Below are positions 35,430-46,100 of a DNA stretch of 47,901 nt, one piece after another (the stretch's first letter is position 1; the number at the start of each line of letters is the position of its first letter). The notes under the pieces are model-generated. The model was not told where the DNA came from. It searched no databases and saw nothing but the letters and a program-made list of their open reading frames with translations. Position numbers and translations under genes: made by a program. Where the stretch lies: assembly GCA_964457585.1 (NCBI GenBank), contig CAYWFU010000016.1:1-47901 (forward strand). Direction: 5' to 3'. The DNA is from CAYWFU01 sp964457585 (GTDB lineage Bacteria > JACRDZ01).

Positions 35430-36299
35430 ATGAGATTATTAAAAATAATCAAGAAAATTATGGCAATTCTAGCTCTATTTATTATGATGACAATACCTGA
35501 AATTATAATAGCAAGTGATGCGGCGCATAATAAACATGGAAGTGCGAAGAAACAACCAACTCATGAAGAGCTGCTTAAAAAGGAAATAAGTCGGCATTTT
35601 CATAATACTGAAGGTGAATTGATTAATCCTCCTCAAATACCAGTAGGTTATTCTGAGGCAAAATCATTTTGTATGTATTGTCACGGGTCTTTTCCTCATA
35701 TAACAAATATAGTAGTAAGAGCCATATTTAATTTTCATAAAATTTTTATTGCCTGTGAGGCATGCCATTATAAAGCACGATTAAATACAGATAAAACTGG
35801 TTATCGGTGGTATGATGGTACAGATAGAACCATAAGAGATTTGAAAAAATTAGAAGAAGCTCAAGCATTCTCTGGATCTTCACCAGCAAAACAATTAACA
35901 GATAAAGATATTTATAAAAAATATGGTTTTAAGATTTCTCCATATACTAAAGAAGATGGAAAATTTGTTATGATGGTTGCGTTATTGAATGATCCATTTC
36001 CACAGGAATTTTTAAAAGTTCAAGGTAAACTAAATCCGGACCAGCAGGCTGGTATGAAAGCAAAAATTCATGGAAATATTGATCCTTTAGGCTCAGATTG
36101 TATTGATTGTCATAAGATAGACAGTCAGTTACCATTTAAATCTTTAGGTTTTACTGAAACAAGAATAAAAGATTTACTTCAAACTGAAGCAGCAGGATTA
36201 TTTAAATACTATAGCCGTGATCCGAAATATAAAGGAATGACTTTTAAAATTAGAAAACTTTCAGGAATCTGGGGGATGGATTTCAAAAAACCAGAATAG
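35430..36299 (+). CDS. Secreted trihaem cytochrome c
   Basis: 289 residues with a signal peptide (about 8-29). Three CXXCH motifs are widely spaced: CMYCH, CEACH and CIDCH. Extra histidines (HFHNTEGE, NFHKIF, KIHGNIDP) may be distal ligands. The long segment between the second and third motifs suggests a second domain. A strong ribosome site (AAAGGGGGGAT) is present. With the two preceding genes it likely forms a membrane quinol:cytochrome module. I do not recognise a named family. Confidence 0.8.
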   Translation: MRLLKIIKKIMAILALFIMMTIPEIIIASDAAHNKHGSAKKQPTHEELLKKEISRHFHNTEGELINPPQIPVGYSEAKSFCMYCHGSFPHITNIVVRAIFNFHKIFIACEACHYKARLNTDKTGYRWYDGTDRTIRDLKKLEEAQAFSGSSPAKQLTDKDIYKKYGFKISPYTKEDGKFVMMVALLNDPFPQEFLKVQGKLNPDQQAGMKAKIHGNIDPLGSDCIDCHKIDSQLPFKSLGFTETRIKDLLQTEAAGLFKYYSRDPKYKGMTFKIRKLSGIWGMDFKKPE

Positions 36300-36304
36300 A
36301 CTAT

Positions 36305-36341
36305 CCGTTAGAAAATACATAAAATTAGTATTTTCTAACGG
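36305..36341 (+). other. Perfect 14-bp hairpin after the trihaem gene
   Basis: CCGTTAGAAAATAC (36305-36318) and GTATTTTCTAACGG (36328-36341) are exact complements with a 9-base loop, starting 5 bases after the stop. No T-run follows. It could protect the 3' end of the mRNA; termination probably occurs at the next hairpin. Confidence 0.7.
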
Positions 36342-36390
36342 TAGTAAATCTAAAATAATGACCAGAACAATATATAATAGCCTAAATTTT

Positions 36391-36440
36391 AAAAAGGAGG
36401 TAACAAGATATTTATAAAATATCTTAATACCTCCTTTTTT
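36391..36440 (+). terminator. Long intrinsic terminator containing a ribosome-site sequence
   Basis: AAAAAGGAGGTAACAAGATA... (36391-36412) pairs with ...TATCTTAATACCTCC followed by TTTTTT (to 36440), giving a stem of about 20 bp. It separates the membrane cytochrome module from the NHL/34-haem genes. The left arm contains a perfect AAGGAGGT that the stem would hide; no start codon follows at a useful distance. Confidence 0.75.
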
Positions 36441-36562
36441 GCTTAAAAATTTTCAATTTTTGTACTATTCAAGTAGTCAGGAGTCAGAACAAAAAAATAT
36501 TAGCATTCATCTATAAGTTTAAATATATTTATGTATCGGATTTGAAAGTTTGAATTTATTTG

Positions 36563-36686
36563 AAAATTCCAAATACCAAATATCAAATCCCAAATAAGTT
36601 CCAATATTCAAATTGCAATGATAAAAACAGTTTAATAATTGAAATTTAGAACTTATTTGTTATTTGGTGCTTGTAATTTGAGATTT
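36563..36686. repeat. Word-repeat hairpin
   Basis: The left arm repeats CCAAAT/TCAAAT words (TTCCAAATACCAAATATC...AAATAAGTTC). The right arm contains the complement (GAACTTATTTGTTATTTGG). It fills most of the gene-free interval 36441-36720; the remainder is AT-rich with no recognised feature. Confidence 0.6.
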
Positions 36687-36738
36687 AATTTGTCCTGAAG
36701 GCATCCTAACTTAATAAAATAAAGGAGTTGTATAAATT

Positions 36739-37818
36739 ATGAATTACAATATAAAATTAATGGAGATACCTCGAGGCAGAGCCTCGAGGTATCTCTTGTC
36801 TCTGATAGGAAATATTTATTGTTTATATTTGTACCAATTCATTCCCGCCCTAAAAGGGCTAGGAATTCTTGGTACTTCCAGATTAAAAATAAAAAAAATA
36901 ATTACTACATTAACAATTATTTTTATACTTATTATTCCTTTATTAATAAATGCTGCCACAATTATTAAAACCAGAACAGAAGTTATTATGAAAAGTGCTG
37001 CTGGTTTGCCGATTAATCAATCTACGGATGTGGCTGTTGGTAAAAATGGGAATATTTATGTTTTAGATGGAGTAAATAATAGGGTAGTTGTGTTTGATGC
37101 AAATGGTGATCTCCGATTTCATTTTGGAAGAAAAGGGAAAGGCCCCGGTTATTTTTTGTATCCTGTTGGAATAGGAATAGATGAAAAGGATAGAATTTAT
37201 GTTGCTGATAGCAAAAATCAGCGTATTCAAATTTTTGCAAGCACAGGAGAATATATTAATTCATTCAAGATAAAAGAATCTGCTCAAGGCGGTAAAGAAC
37301 CAGATCCTACAGACATTTTAATTGTTGAAGATAAAATATATATTGCTGACAATGATAATCATCGAGTTGTTGTTTATGACAAAAATAGTTTAGAATTTTT
37401 ATTTGAATGGGGGAAAAATGGTTTCAGGGAAGGTGAATTTAGATATCCGTTTATGATTGCTACTAATGGATTAAATAAAATTTACGTAGTTGATGTAATT
37501 AACGCGCGTGTTCAAGCATTTACTCCCAGAGGAGAATATTTGCATTCTATTGGACAATTTGGAATTAAAGAAGGTACTTTTTTTAGACCGCAAAGCGTAG
37601 CTTTAGATAAAAATAAAAGAGTGTTTGTTACAGATATGTACACAGGAGTTATTCAAATATTTAATGAAGATGGAGTTTTATTGGGCATAGTAGGCAATGA
37701 ATTTGGTAAAATGAGAAAATTTAATGTACCATGCGGTTTAGCTATAGATTCTCAAAATAATTTATATGTTACTGAGCAATTTGCAAATACTGTTAGCAAG
37801 CTAAAAATTTTGGAATAA
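36739..37818 (+). CDS. NHL-repeat beta-propeller with inserted N-terminal extension
   Basis: 359 residues, ribosome site AAAGGAG. From about residue 75 the protein is a six-bladed NHL propeller: repeats of type DVAVGKNGNIYVLDGVNNRV, GIDEKDRIYVADSKNQRIQI and ALDKNKRVFVTDMY. No haem motif. The signal peptide is KKIITTLTIIFILIIPLLIN (about 52-72). The first 49 residues are unexpected and are coded by palindromic DNA (36763-36875) lying in frame after the ATG, so export efficiency may be reduced. NHL proteins often sit in multihaem gene clusters, where they probably act as a periplasmic or surface scaffold. Confidence 0.8.
   Translation: MNYNIKLMEIPRGRASRYLLSLIGNIYCLYLYQFIPALKGLGILGTSRLKIKKIITTLTIIFILIIPLLINAATIIKTRTEVIMKSAAGLPINQSTDVAVGKNGNIYVLDGVNNRVVVFDANGDLRFHFGRKGKGPGYFLYPVGIGIDEKDRIYVADSKNQRIQIFASTGEYINSFKIKESAQGGKEPDPTDILIVEDKIYIADNDNHRVVVYDKNSLEFLFEWGKNGFREGEFRYPFMIATNGLNKIYVVDVINARVQAFTPRGEYLHSIGQFGIKEGTFFRPQSVALDKNKRVFVTDMYTGVIQIFNEDGVLLGIVGNEFGKMRKFNVPCGLAIDSQNNLYVTEQFANTVSKLKILE
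36763..36875. mobile_element. Two-palindrome insertion inside the NHL gene start
   Basis: First palindrome: GAGATACCTCGAGGC-AGA-GCCTCGAGGTATCTC (36763-36795), perfect 15-bp stem. Second: 36831-36875, from GTACCAA to TTGGTAC with inner GCCCT/AGGGC. Together they look like a REP-pair or small MITE. It keeps the reading frame open for its whole length. No clear target duplication is seen, so exact borders are uncertain. Confidence 0.65.
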
Positions 37819-37830
37819 AATAAGGTATAT

Positions 37831-40800
37831 ATGAAAATTAAAAATAGAATAGGGATTGAGTTTATTTTTTTATTTTTATTGCTATTATTGTGTTTATCGC
37901 AAAAAAAAATATTTGCAATAAATGCTGAAAAACGTGCATGTGCAATGTGTCATGCTAGATGGATTGGTGAAGGAGAAGAGATAGACACATGGAAAAGAAT
38001 GAGTGTACTGCTGGTTGATGATATTGAATTTCGTCTTGCAGCAGATGAAGATGTTTGTTTTAGTTGTCATAATGGGGGTGTTCTTGATTCAAGGAATATT
38101 ATTAGAAAATATATGGAAACAAGACATCCAGTTGGTATCGTTCCCTCAAAAAATATATCGATTCCTTCAAATTTTCCTTTAGACAAAAATGGCAAACTTT
38201 ATTGTGGAACATGTCATTCTGCACATGGGGGACTAGGGGAAGAAACTCAAGCTGATGTTGAGAAAGGTACTTTTTTACGATATCCAAACAAAAATTCAGA
38301 ACTTTGTAAAATGTGTCATGTTGATAAATTGGGCGGTAAACCTAAAGGTACTCATCCTATTGATGTAAGTTCCTTACCAATCTCTAAAAGAATAATTGAT
38401 AATGGCGGACTGATTGGAGACAATGGGGCAAATCATGTTATTTGTGAATCATGTCATGTTGTTCATGGATCACCTTATGAAAAATTGTTAGTATTAACAC
38501 GAGGAACTTATTCGGATGATCAAGCTTCAGAGTTATGTGAAGGATGTCATAAAAATAATCCAAGCATTCCCGGTCATGGGCCAGGAATGGATTCTCATCC
38601 AGTTGATGTTAAACAAATAACAGCCAGGATGCCTGATAAATGGGAAAGTGGACGCAAAGCAATAAAAACCAGTGATAACAGAGTAATTTGCAGGAGCTGT
38701 CACAATCCTCATGCAGGTGTTGCCAATACTTCTTTATTAGAAGATGTAGGAGATACAAAAGAAAATTATAAAAATTTTCTTTGCAAGCAATGTCATCAAG
38801 ATAAATTAAGTTCAGAAAAAATGGAAAATAATCCTGGACTGCATCCAGTTGGATTGAAAGTACCTGAAACAATGCAGCCAAAAGCACAAATTCCTTTTGA
38901 TAAAGATAGAAAACTTATGTGTATTTCATGTCATATGCCTCATAATGCGGTAAATAATTCTAATACTGATGGAACTGATGGAAGGATTTTACGTGTAACA
39001 AATGAAAATTCTTTATTATGCAAAGAATGTCATGGAGAAAAGTATGCAGCAGGTATTTCCGAAGCAGAATCTCAAGGTATGCATCCAATTCTCATAAAAC
39101 CAAAAGAAGTAGTGCTGGATGAGGCAATAACCAGAGGCGGACAGGTTGGCAAAGATGGTGTGCTTGTGTGTACAAGTTGTCATAATATTCACAAAGGAGC
39201 TAAAAATTCTCCAATTTTAATTGAAACAAATAAAGATTCAAAAGTATGTGAAATTTGTCATAAATCTAAATTGGCTAATTCTAAAGATAAAACTTTAACT
39301 GGGATTAAACATCCAATTGGTGCTAAACCAAAAACAGTTAAAATTCCTGAAGAGATTTATGCGGCAGGAGGTAAATTAAGTGAAAATGGGGAAATAATAT
39401 GTGCAATTTGTCATAAACCGCATAAAGCAGTTCAAAATACCCCTCTTCTTATTTTAGAAAATATAAAAAGCAGTATGTGTTTAAAATGTCATACAGATAA
39501 AATTGCTGTTAAAGCGAGTGATCATAATCTGTTAATAACTGATCCTTTAGCAAGAAATCTGCGAGGGCAAACAGTTGCTGAAGGCGGTGTATGCAGTGCA
39601 TGTCATTTTTCACATCAATGGGCACGTCAGTTGGATGGCAGTGGTGATTTAACCCGTCAGTTTTGTTTGAGCTGTCATGGAGAAGGCGGACCTGCTGAGA
39701 AAAAACCAATTGGTCAATATTCCCATCCTACAGGAGTAACATTAAAAAATATTGGAGATGGGACATGCGATCTTCCGTTATTTAAAGAACGCGGTTCAGA
39801 TGCTGAATGGGGAGAGAAAAATGTTTTTTGCAATACATGTCATGATCCGCATAAATGGTCACCGGATAAAGAAGATAAAGAAGAAGAACATTATGAGAAT
39901 GTTGAAGGTGGAGCGCAAAATAGTTTTTTAAGAAAACTTAATGATTCCAAATCCAGTTTATGTTTAAACTGTCATAAAGATAAAAAGAATGTTGTAAATA
40001 CTGAACATGATTTGAATATAACATCACCAAAAGCAAAAAATACTATTGAACAAACAGCAGGGGAGGGCGGTGTATGTTCAGCATGTCATTTACCTCATAA
40101 TGGAAAACAAAGAAGGATATGGGCAAGAAGAGTAGTATCTAGTGACGGAGACCCTGGTTCACAGCTTTGTAAAAGCTGTCATTCTAAAGGAAATCCTGCA
40201 GAAACTAAATTATTAAATGATAATTATACACATCCGGTAAATGCTGCTATAAAAAACGCTGATGGAAATACTTCCTTGCCATTGTTTGCTGAAGATGGCA
40301 GCAGGAAAGATGCAGAAAGTGGCGGTAAAGTAATATGTTATACCTGTCATGATCCTCACCAATGGATACCAGGTGAAGATAAGGAAGGTCCCGGCAAAAA
40401 TATTGAGGGTGATGGGAGTAATAGTTTTTTACGTTTAAAAAATGATTACAATTTAACTTTATGCGGGGATTGTCATGAAGATAAAAAATATGTTAAAAAA
40501 ACTGATCATGATTTAACTATTACAGGTCCGGATGCAAAGAATAAGGATGGATTAACAGTAAAGGAATCAGGAATATGTCTTGCATGTCATTCAATACATA
40601 ATGGGATTGATAATAAAATGTGGAATAGGGAGTTAACTGTAAAAGGTGATGTGATATCAAAACTTTGCTTAAGTTGTCATTCAAAAGGCAAAGTAGGAGC
40701 AGCTAAATTAGTAGGGGAATTAACACATCCAACTGATAAAACTATTTTAGCAGTTGACAGGATACCTGAAATTTTACCAACTTTTACACCTGAAGGTAAT

Positions 40801-42054
40801 AAAGCTGCAAAAGGAAAAGTTTACTGCAATTCCTGTCATGATTTACATAAATGGGATCCTGAAAAAAATGAAGAGGGACCTGGCAAGAATGAAGAAGGGG
40901 ATATGACTAATAGTTTTTTAAGAGTTAAAAATCCTCAATCAGAACTATGTATGGAATGTCATAGTAAAAAGAAATTTTTACTTGGGACAAAGCATGATAT
41001 GAGAGTTGCTGCTCCAACTTCAGTAAATACTATTGGACAAAAACCTGAGAGAAGCGGTGTTTGCGGCGCCTGTCATGTACCTCATAATGCAAGTGATTAC
41101 AGATTATGGGCAAGAGTTCCTTATCCGGGTGAAGATTTAGGAATAGTTCTATGTTTGAGTTGTCATAGTAAAGGTAATGTAGGACAGAAAAAACAGATTG
41201 GTAAATACTCACATCCTGTAAATGTTGTTTTTAAAGATAATCCAAAAGTTGGTACTAGTACAAGCTTTCCTCTTTATACCGATAAAGGAATTATCTCTCA
41301 ATCAGAAGGTAAGGTAATTTGCATGTCCTGTCATGATGTACATAAATGGAATCCGGAAGCAGATGAATATGGTGATGGAACAATGACTGAAGGTATTGGA
41401 TCAAATAGTTTTCTTCGCAGAGCAAATGATAATAAAGGGGATTTATGTACTGATTGTCATGTTAATCAAGCATTTATTGTTGATACAGATCATGATATGA
41501 ATATTACTGGCCTAACTGAAAAAAATTATCTTGGACAAACTATTGCTCAATCAGGTCCTTGCAGTGCATGTCATACAGTGCATAATGCATATATGCAGCT
41601 TAAATTATGGGGACGTATTCCAGGAAAAAATTCTGAAGAAAGGCAGATGGATGTTATAGCTACTTTTTGCTATAGTTGTCATCAAATAGATAGTGTTGCA
41701 AAAGAAAAAGTACCTGAAGTGCTATTTCATCCGCCTAAAATACTGGTAAGTACAGTTGGACGCGGAGGAAAAGGTAAAGGCAGCTACTGGCCTGTTTATA
41801 AATTCGATGGGGAACTTGTTGGTTCTGGAATGATAACTTGTGCTACATGTCATAACTTGCATAAATGGAAACCGGAAGAAGATAGTTACGGGATAGGTAA
41901 AAATCTTGAAGGGGATGCAACTAATAGCTTTTTAAGAAATAAAGGCGCATCGTTTAGTTTGTGCACAGATTGTCATGAATCAGATGCAATAATGAGATAT
42001 AAATATTATCATGTTGAAAGAAATAGAAGTGAACATCGGGGTAAAGTGCATTAA
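37831..42054 (+). CDS. Giant secreted 34-haem cytochrome c
   Basis: 1407 residues with a signal peptide (about 8-32). I count 34 CXXCH motifs. The first 14 lie in irregular two-haem units (ICRSCHNPHAG, LCKQCHQDK, then HPVGL). The last 20 form five consecutive four-haem modules of about 165-180 residues, each reading CSACHxxHN, LCLSCHSKG, a HP-(V/T) stretch, CxTCHDPHKW, NSFLR, LCxDCHxxKK and HDLNITGP. This is clear internal duplication. No C-terminal membrane helix or sorting signal is visible. It is likely a long electron wire in the periplasm or cell envelope. It starts 12 bases after the NHL gene and is probably co-transcribed. Confidence 0.92.
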   Translation: MKIKNRIGIEFIFLFLLLLLCLSQKKIFAINAEKRACAMCHARWIGEGEEIDTWKRMSVLLVDDIEFRLAADEDVCFSCHNGGVLDSRNIIRKYMETRHPVGIVPSKNISIPSNFPLDKNGKLYCGTCHSAHGGLGEETQADVEKGTFLRYPNKNSELCKMCHVDKLGGKPKGTHPIDVSSLPISKRIIDNGGLIGDNGANHVICESCHVVHGSPYEKLLVLTRGTYSDDQASELCEGCHKNNPSIPGHGPGMDSHPVDVKQITARMPDKWESGRKAIKTSDNRVICRSCHNPHAGVANTSLLEDVGDTKENYKNFLCKQCHQDKLSSEKMENNPGLHPVGLKVPETMQPKAQIPFDKDRKLMCISCHMPHNAVNNSNTDGTDGRILRVTNENSLLCKECHGEKYAAGISEAESQGMHPILIKPKEVVLDEAITRGGQVGKDGVLVCTSCHNIHKGAKNSPILIETNKDSKVCEICHKSKLANSKDKTLTGIKHPIGAKPKTVKIPEEIYAAGGKLSENGEIICAICHKPHKAVQNTPLLILENIKSSMCLKCHTDKIAVKASDHNLLITDPLARNLRGQTVAEGGVCSACHFSHQWARQLDGSGDLTRQFCLSCHGEGGPAEKKPIGQYSHPTGVTLKNIGDGTCDLPLFKERGSDAEWGEKNVFCNTCHDPHKWSPDKEDKEEEHYENVEGGAQNSFLRKLNDSKSSLCLNCHKDKKNVVNTEHDLNITSPKAKNTIEQTAGEGGVCSACHLPHNGKQRRIWARRVVSSDGDPGSQLCKSCHSKGNPAETKLLNDNYTHPVNAAIKNADGNTSLPLFAEDGSRKDAESGGKVICYTCHDPHQWIPGEDKEGPGKNIEGDGSNSFLRLKNDYNLTLCGDCHEDKKYVKKTDHDLTITGPDAKNKDGLTVKESGICLACHSIHNGIDNKMWNRELTVKGDVISKLCLSCHSKGKVGAAKLVGELTHPTDKTILAVDRIPEILPTFTPEGNKAAKGKVYCNSCHDLHKWDPEKNEEGPGKNEEGDMTNSFLRVKNPQSELCMECHSKKKFLLGTKHDMRVAAPTSVNTIGQKPERSGVCGACHVPHNASDYRLWARVPYPGEDLGIVLCLSCHSKGNVGQKKQIGKYSHPVNVVFKDNPKVGTSTSFPLYTDKGIISQSEGKVICMSCHDVHKWNPEADEYGDGTMTEGIGSNSFLRRANDNKGDLCTDCHVNQAFIVDTDHDMNITGLTEKNYLGQTIAQSGPCSACHTVHNAYMQLKLWGRIPGKNSEERQMDVIATFCYSCHQIDSVAKEKVPEVLFHPPKILVSTVGRGGKGKGSYWPVYKFDGELVGSGMITCATCHNLHKWKPEEDSYGIGKNLEGDATNSFLRNKGASFSLCTDCHESDAIMRYKYYHVERNRSEHRGKVH

Positions 42055-42055
42055 C

Positions 42056-42089
42056 GTATAAAAATTTTGGAAAGAAAAAATTTTTATAC
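42056..42089 (+). other. AT-rich hairpin after the 34-haem gene
   Basis: GTATAAAAATTTT (42056-42068) pairs with AAAAATTTTTATAC (42076-42089), starting right after the stop. A small TCAC/GTGA hairpin follows near 42110. Without a terminal T-run this is more likely mRNA stabilising or a weak terminator. Confidence 0.5.
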
Positions 42090-42143
42090 TCAATTTAAAA
42101 TTAAGGTATCACTTCGTGATTATTATAAAGGAGTGTGATTAGT

Positions 42144-43085
42144 ATGTGCTATAAATATATTTTAATATTTTTATTATTTACTTTTTTTTCTCTTCATATA
42201 CAGGTTGAATGCGCTGAATCTATTGAAGGTAAAATAATGTGGACTGAAGAAAATTTTGTTTTTGTAAATTTAGGAAATAAACAAAAAATACAAAAAAATA
42301 TGGTTCTGGATGTTTATGATAAAAATAATAAAATAATTGGAGTTATTGAAGTAACATCAGTTATTGAAGAAGAATTATCTATGGCTCGAGCATATATGCC
42401 AATCACTAAAGTTAAGAAAGATTTTATAGTACGCCCTCAAAGTGAACGCGGGAAAAAAACAATTGAAATTCCGTTAGGTGAAGTAGCTATTAAAGTTAAA
42501 AAAGCCGATCTTATTAAAACTTTTTCTGCATTTATTAATGATGTTGGGACAGATAAAGAAGATATTGATCTGGAGAAATATCGCGGAAAAATGCAAGAGG
42601 ACTTATTTTCACGCGCAATAGAAACATTAAAAATAAATGTTCCAAATATGCTTAAAGATGAGAATAAACGATTACTTTTGAAAAAATTTAATGCTGATGA
42701 TTTTATTAATATTGTTTCTAAAGAATTAATTTTTAATGGACAAAGTTTTAATATATTCTATCGTGCAGAAGTAAATATTTCACAATTAATAGAGAAATTA
42801 AAAGAAAATGGATATGTTTTAAGAGCTAAAAGGTTAATAATCGAAATACCTGATTTAAATCAGTTTGATACACGTGATATAGTAAAAGAGGTATCTGCGC
42901 AGTCTTTATTTTTAGGTGAAGAAATATTGGATAATCAAAGTCCAATTCCTGTTATAGTTTATACAACACCTAAATTATTTGCACAGGAATTATTAAGATT
43001 AAATTTTGGTAAATTTAAGATAACATTGCAATGGATTAGAGAAGATACCATAAAATTCATTGCAGAAAAATCGGAAAAAGGATAA
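42144..43085 (+). CDS. Secreted protein with FlgT-like N-terminal domain
   Basis: 313 residues from ATG 42144, chosen because GGAG is 10 bases upstream; the in-frame GTG at 42135 touches the ribosome site. A signal peptide (about 1-25) is followed by IEGKIMWTEENFVFVNLGNK and KNMVLDVYDKNNKIIGVIEV. This small barrel pattern is seen in FlgT C-terminal-like and other envelope proteins. The remaining 200 residues are alpha/beta, unrecognised, with no cysteine pairs for haem. Placed between the 34-haem protein and the giant discoidin/TPR protein, it may be an accessory envelope component. Confidence 0.55.
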   Translation: MCYKYILIFLLFTFFSLHIQVECAESIEGKIMWTEENFVFVNLGNKQKIQKNMVLDVYDKNNKIIGVIEVTSVIEEELSMARAYMPITKVKKDFIVRPQSERGKKTIEIPLGEVAIKVKKADLIKTFSAFINDVGTDKEDIDLEKYRGKMQEDLFSRAIETLKINVPNMLKDENKRLLLKKFNADDFINIVSKELIFNGQSFNIFYRAEVNISQLIEKLKENGYVLRAKRLIIEIPDLNQFDTRDIVKEVSAQSLFLGEEILDNQSPIPVIVYTTPKLFAQELLRLNFGKFKITLQWIREDTIKFIAEKSEKG

Positions 43086-43115
43086 AAGTATACTCATTGG
43101 AGTTTAATAAAAATT

Positions 43116-46100
43116 ATGAAAAAAAATGTATTCTTAATAGTTTTATTTTTGTTTAATATAAATAATGCATATTCCTCCATACTAAAATTACATAACTGGC
43201 ATGATAATAAAATGGAACGCAAAAAGGATGTTCTTATTAATAATTTAGGTGAAATGGGATTGAAAATTATCAATATTCCTGAGAATGTTAATAAACGTGC
43301 AACATGCGGCAGTTGTCATAAAGAAGAAAAAATTGAGAAAATAGAAAGTGCAGAACCTCATAAAAAAGAAAAAGAACGCACTATTTTAGTACCGACTGAT
43401 AAAACACTTGTGACAAATTTATTAGCACGCAAAAATGGCGGAAAATTGGAATTTATAACCAGTGAATATGCAAAGGATTTCAGCAACGGTCCTTATCAGG
43501 CAGCTTTTATTAATGATGGAATTACTGATTCCCGGCGCAATCCTCTATTTGGCAATCAGCCAAGTTTTTGGGGTTGTGATATGCTTACCAAATGGAAAGA
43601 CCCATTCCCTCATGAATTCATTTATAGTTTCAAAGAAAATAAAAAATATGTTATAGATAGTTTTATTTTATATAATGCTCCTGGAGGAGAAGGTGATGGT
43701 TTTGACGCAGAAGTAAAAAATTTCTCCTTATTTGTTAATTCTGATCCTATAACAATTCGTGAAATTTATAATGTTACAGATGATGGCGGAGGCTGGTGTT
43801 ATAATAATGGAAAATTTAATTATCTTTCTGCAAATAATATTTTAGGTGATGGACTTTTTCCATCATTCCAGCAGCCTGATAAATATGAATTTGAATCATG
43901 GATTCAATCAAAAAATTTGGAATATACTATTAATACTAATAATCCTAAATGGGTAAGAATTGATTTTAAAAAACCAACTACAATTTCAAGTATTTTTATA
44001 ACTTCTGATGACAGTGCCAATGTGCATAATATGGAAACAGATATATATAAATTAAAAATTATTGTTATAACTCCGACAGGTGAAAAAGTAGTTTATGATA
44101 ACAGTAAAAATCAAATGGTAGAAGATGAATTTGCTAAAGGATATGCAGCTTATTTTGATCCTGTTGAAGCATCAGGTGTAATTTTTAAATTTTATACTAA
44201 TAGATATGTGGAATGGCAAAGAATAACTATGTTTAGAAAACCATGGAAAAAAGTTCTTTCAGCAAGAGCAACACAGAAATTCAAAGATTATTCACCGGAA
44301 ATATTTTATTTTACTCCAACTGAAGCGCAATATTTAAAAATTTCAATTGAAAGTAATTTCGGTAATCCTAAATGGGTTGATGTAGGTGAAATGGAGGTTT
44401 ATAATTCTTATCCAAAGAATCTTGCTTCATATGAAAATGGCGGAAGGATTTTGGATTGCAGCAGAGTTGATGATTATGTATATGGACCAAACCGATTATT
44501 GGATAGTAAATTATTAGGAGATGACGAGTATTCAATTCAAAAGAAGGATTATATTAATATGGATGAATATCAAATTATCAGGCGTAGAACGGAAAATGAA
44601 AATGACATTAAAATAATATTAGATCTTGGGAAAGAAACTGTTTTTGGACAGATTAATCATTATAATACAGGTGATAGCGGCGGAAAAAATCTTGCTATTG
44701 AATATAGTCTGGATAATATTTCATGGGAGGAACTTGGAGTGTGCGAAAAACTCGATTATAGCGAAAGAGATCTCCCAAATAAAGATTCATTTATTTTTAC
44801 ACCTGTACGTGCACGTTTTGTTAAATTTATATATTCTGCTGAAAGCTGGATTAAAAATAAATTAAAAATATCAGAATATGAAATTTTTGAAGTTACTCCT
44901 CATTATATTAAAGAAGGTGAATTTATTACTAATATATATGATATTAAAGCTTCATCAATCTTTTCAAAATTAGTAATTAATAGTGATGGATTGGGTAAAG
45001 TACCATTAAATACAGATATTAAAATAACATTAACAACAGATAAAGTTTCTCCATTTACAGGAGATAGACATGTATCTTCCTATGCAATAAACCCTAACGA
45101 ATCGTCATCATTTAACATTTCTGAAATACACAATGGAGATAGATTTGTTCAATTTAAAATCATGTTTACAACTAAAGATATTTCTACAACACCGCTTTTA
45201 AATAATATTTCGGTTGAATATCAAACACTAGAAAATATTATATTTCAGGCTAAAGAATTTGAAAATAATAAAGTTTTTAATGAAGCTAGAAATATTTATG
45301 AAAAAATAAAATCAGGTAAATATGATCCTGATTGGACATTACAGGCAGATCAGGGTTTAGTACGTATTAAAGATTCTATTAATACCGATGCAACAGCATT
45401 ATTTGGCGAAGGAAATAAATTACTTGAACGTGAACAATTTGATGCATCAATAGAAATTTTCCGTGATGTATTGCGAAAATATCCTGAAGCTAAAATGGAT
45501 GATACTGTAAAAGATAAAATAAAATATGCTGAGATTGGAAAGGAATATCAATTAGCTGAATCTTTATCTCAGAAAAGAAAATACTGGAAAGCTGTTGAAC
45601 AATATAAAGCTATTATTGATAATTATCCAAATACAGATTGGGCAAAAAAAGCTAAAAAGTCTCTGGATGAGTACTATGAAATGGAAACACAGGATATTTA
45701 TGATAATGCAAAACGACTGTTAAATAATAAACAGTTTGATGAATCAATGGTATTATTTAATCAGATAAAAAATCAGTCTGCTGTATGGAAATGGAAACAA
45801 TCCGCAGAAGAAGGTATAAAAGAATGTTTAAAAGGTAAATCAGAATACAGCTTAAAAGAAGCTCAGAAATTTTTCAAAAATGGTGATTATGAAGAAGCTT
45901 TAGTTGTATTTAAAAAAGTAGTTATAGAATATCCTGAAACTGAAGCTTCAAAAATTAGTTTTGAAGAAATAGGAAAAACTCTGGATAAAATTATGGAAAA
46001 AAGATTTAACATGGCACTAAAATTACAACAAAATAGTAAATATATAGAAGCTATAAAAGCATTTAGTGATATAGCCAAAGAAAGTGAATTTGGTAAATGG

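Noticed and set aside
36391..36440. Ribosome site of a small gene at AAGGAGGT
   Set aside because: No start codon with an open frame follows, and the sequence is the left arm of a terminator hairpin.
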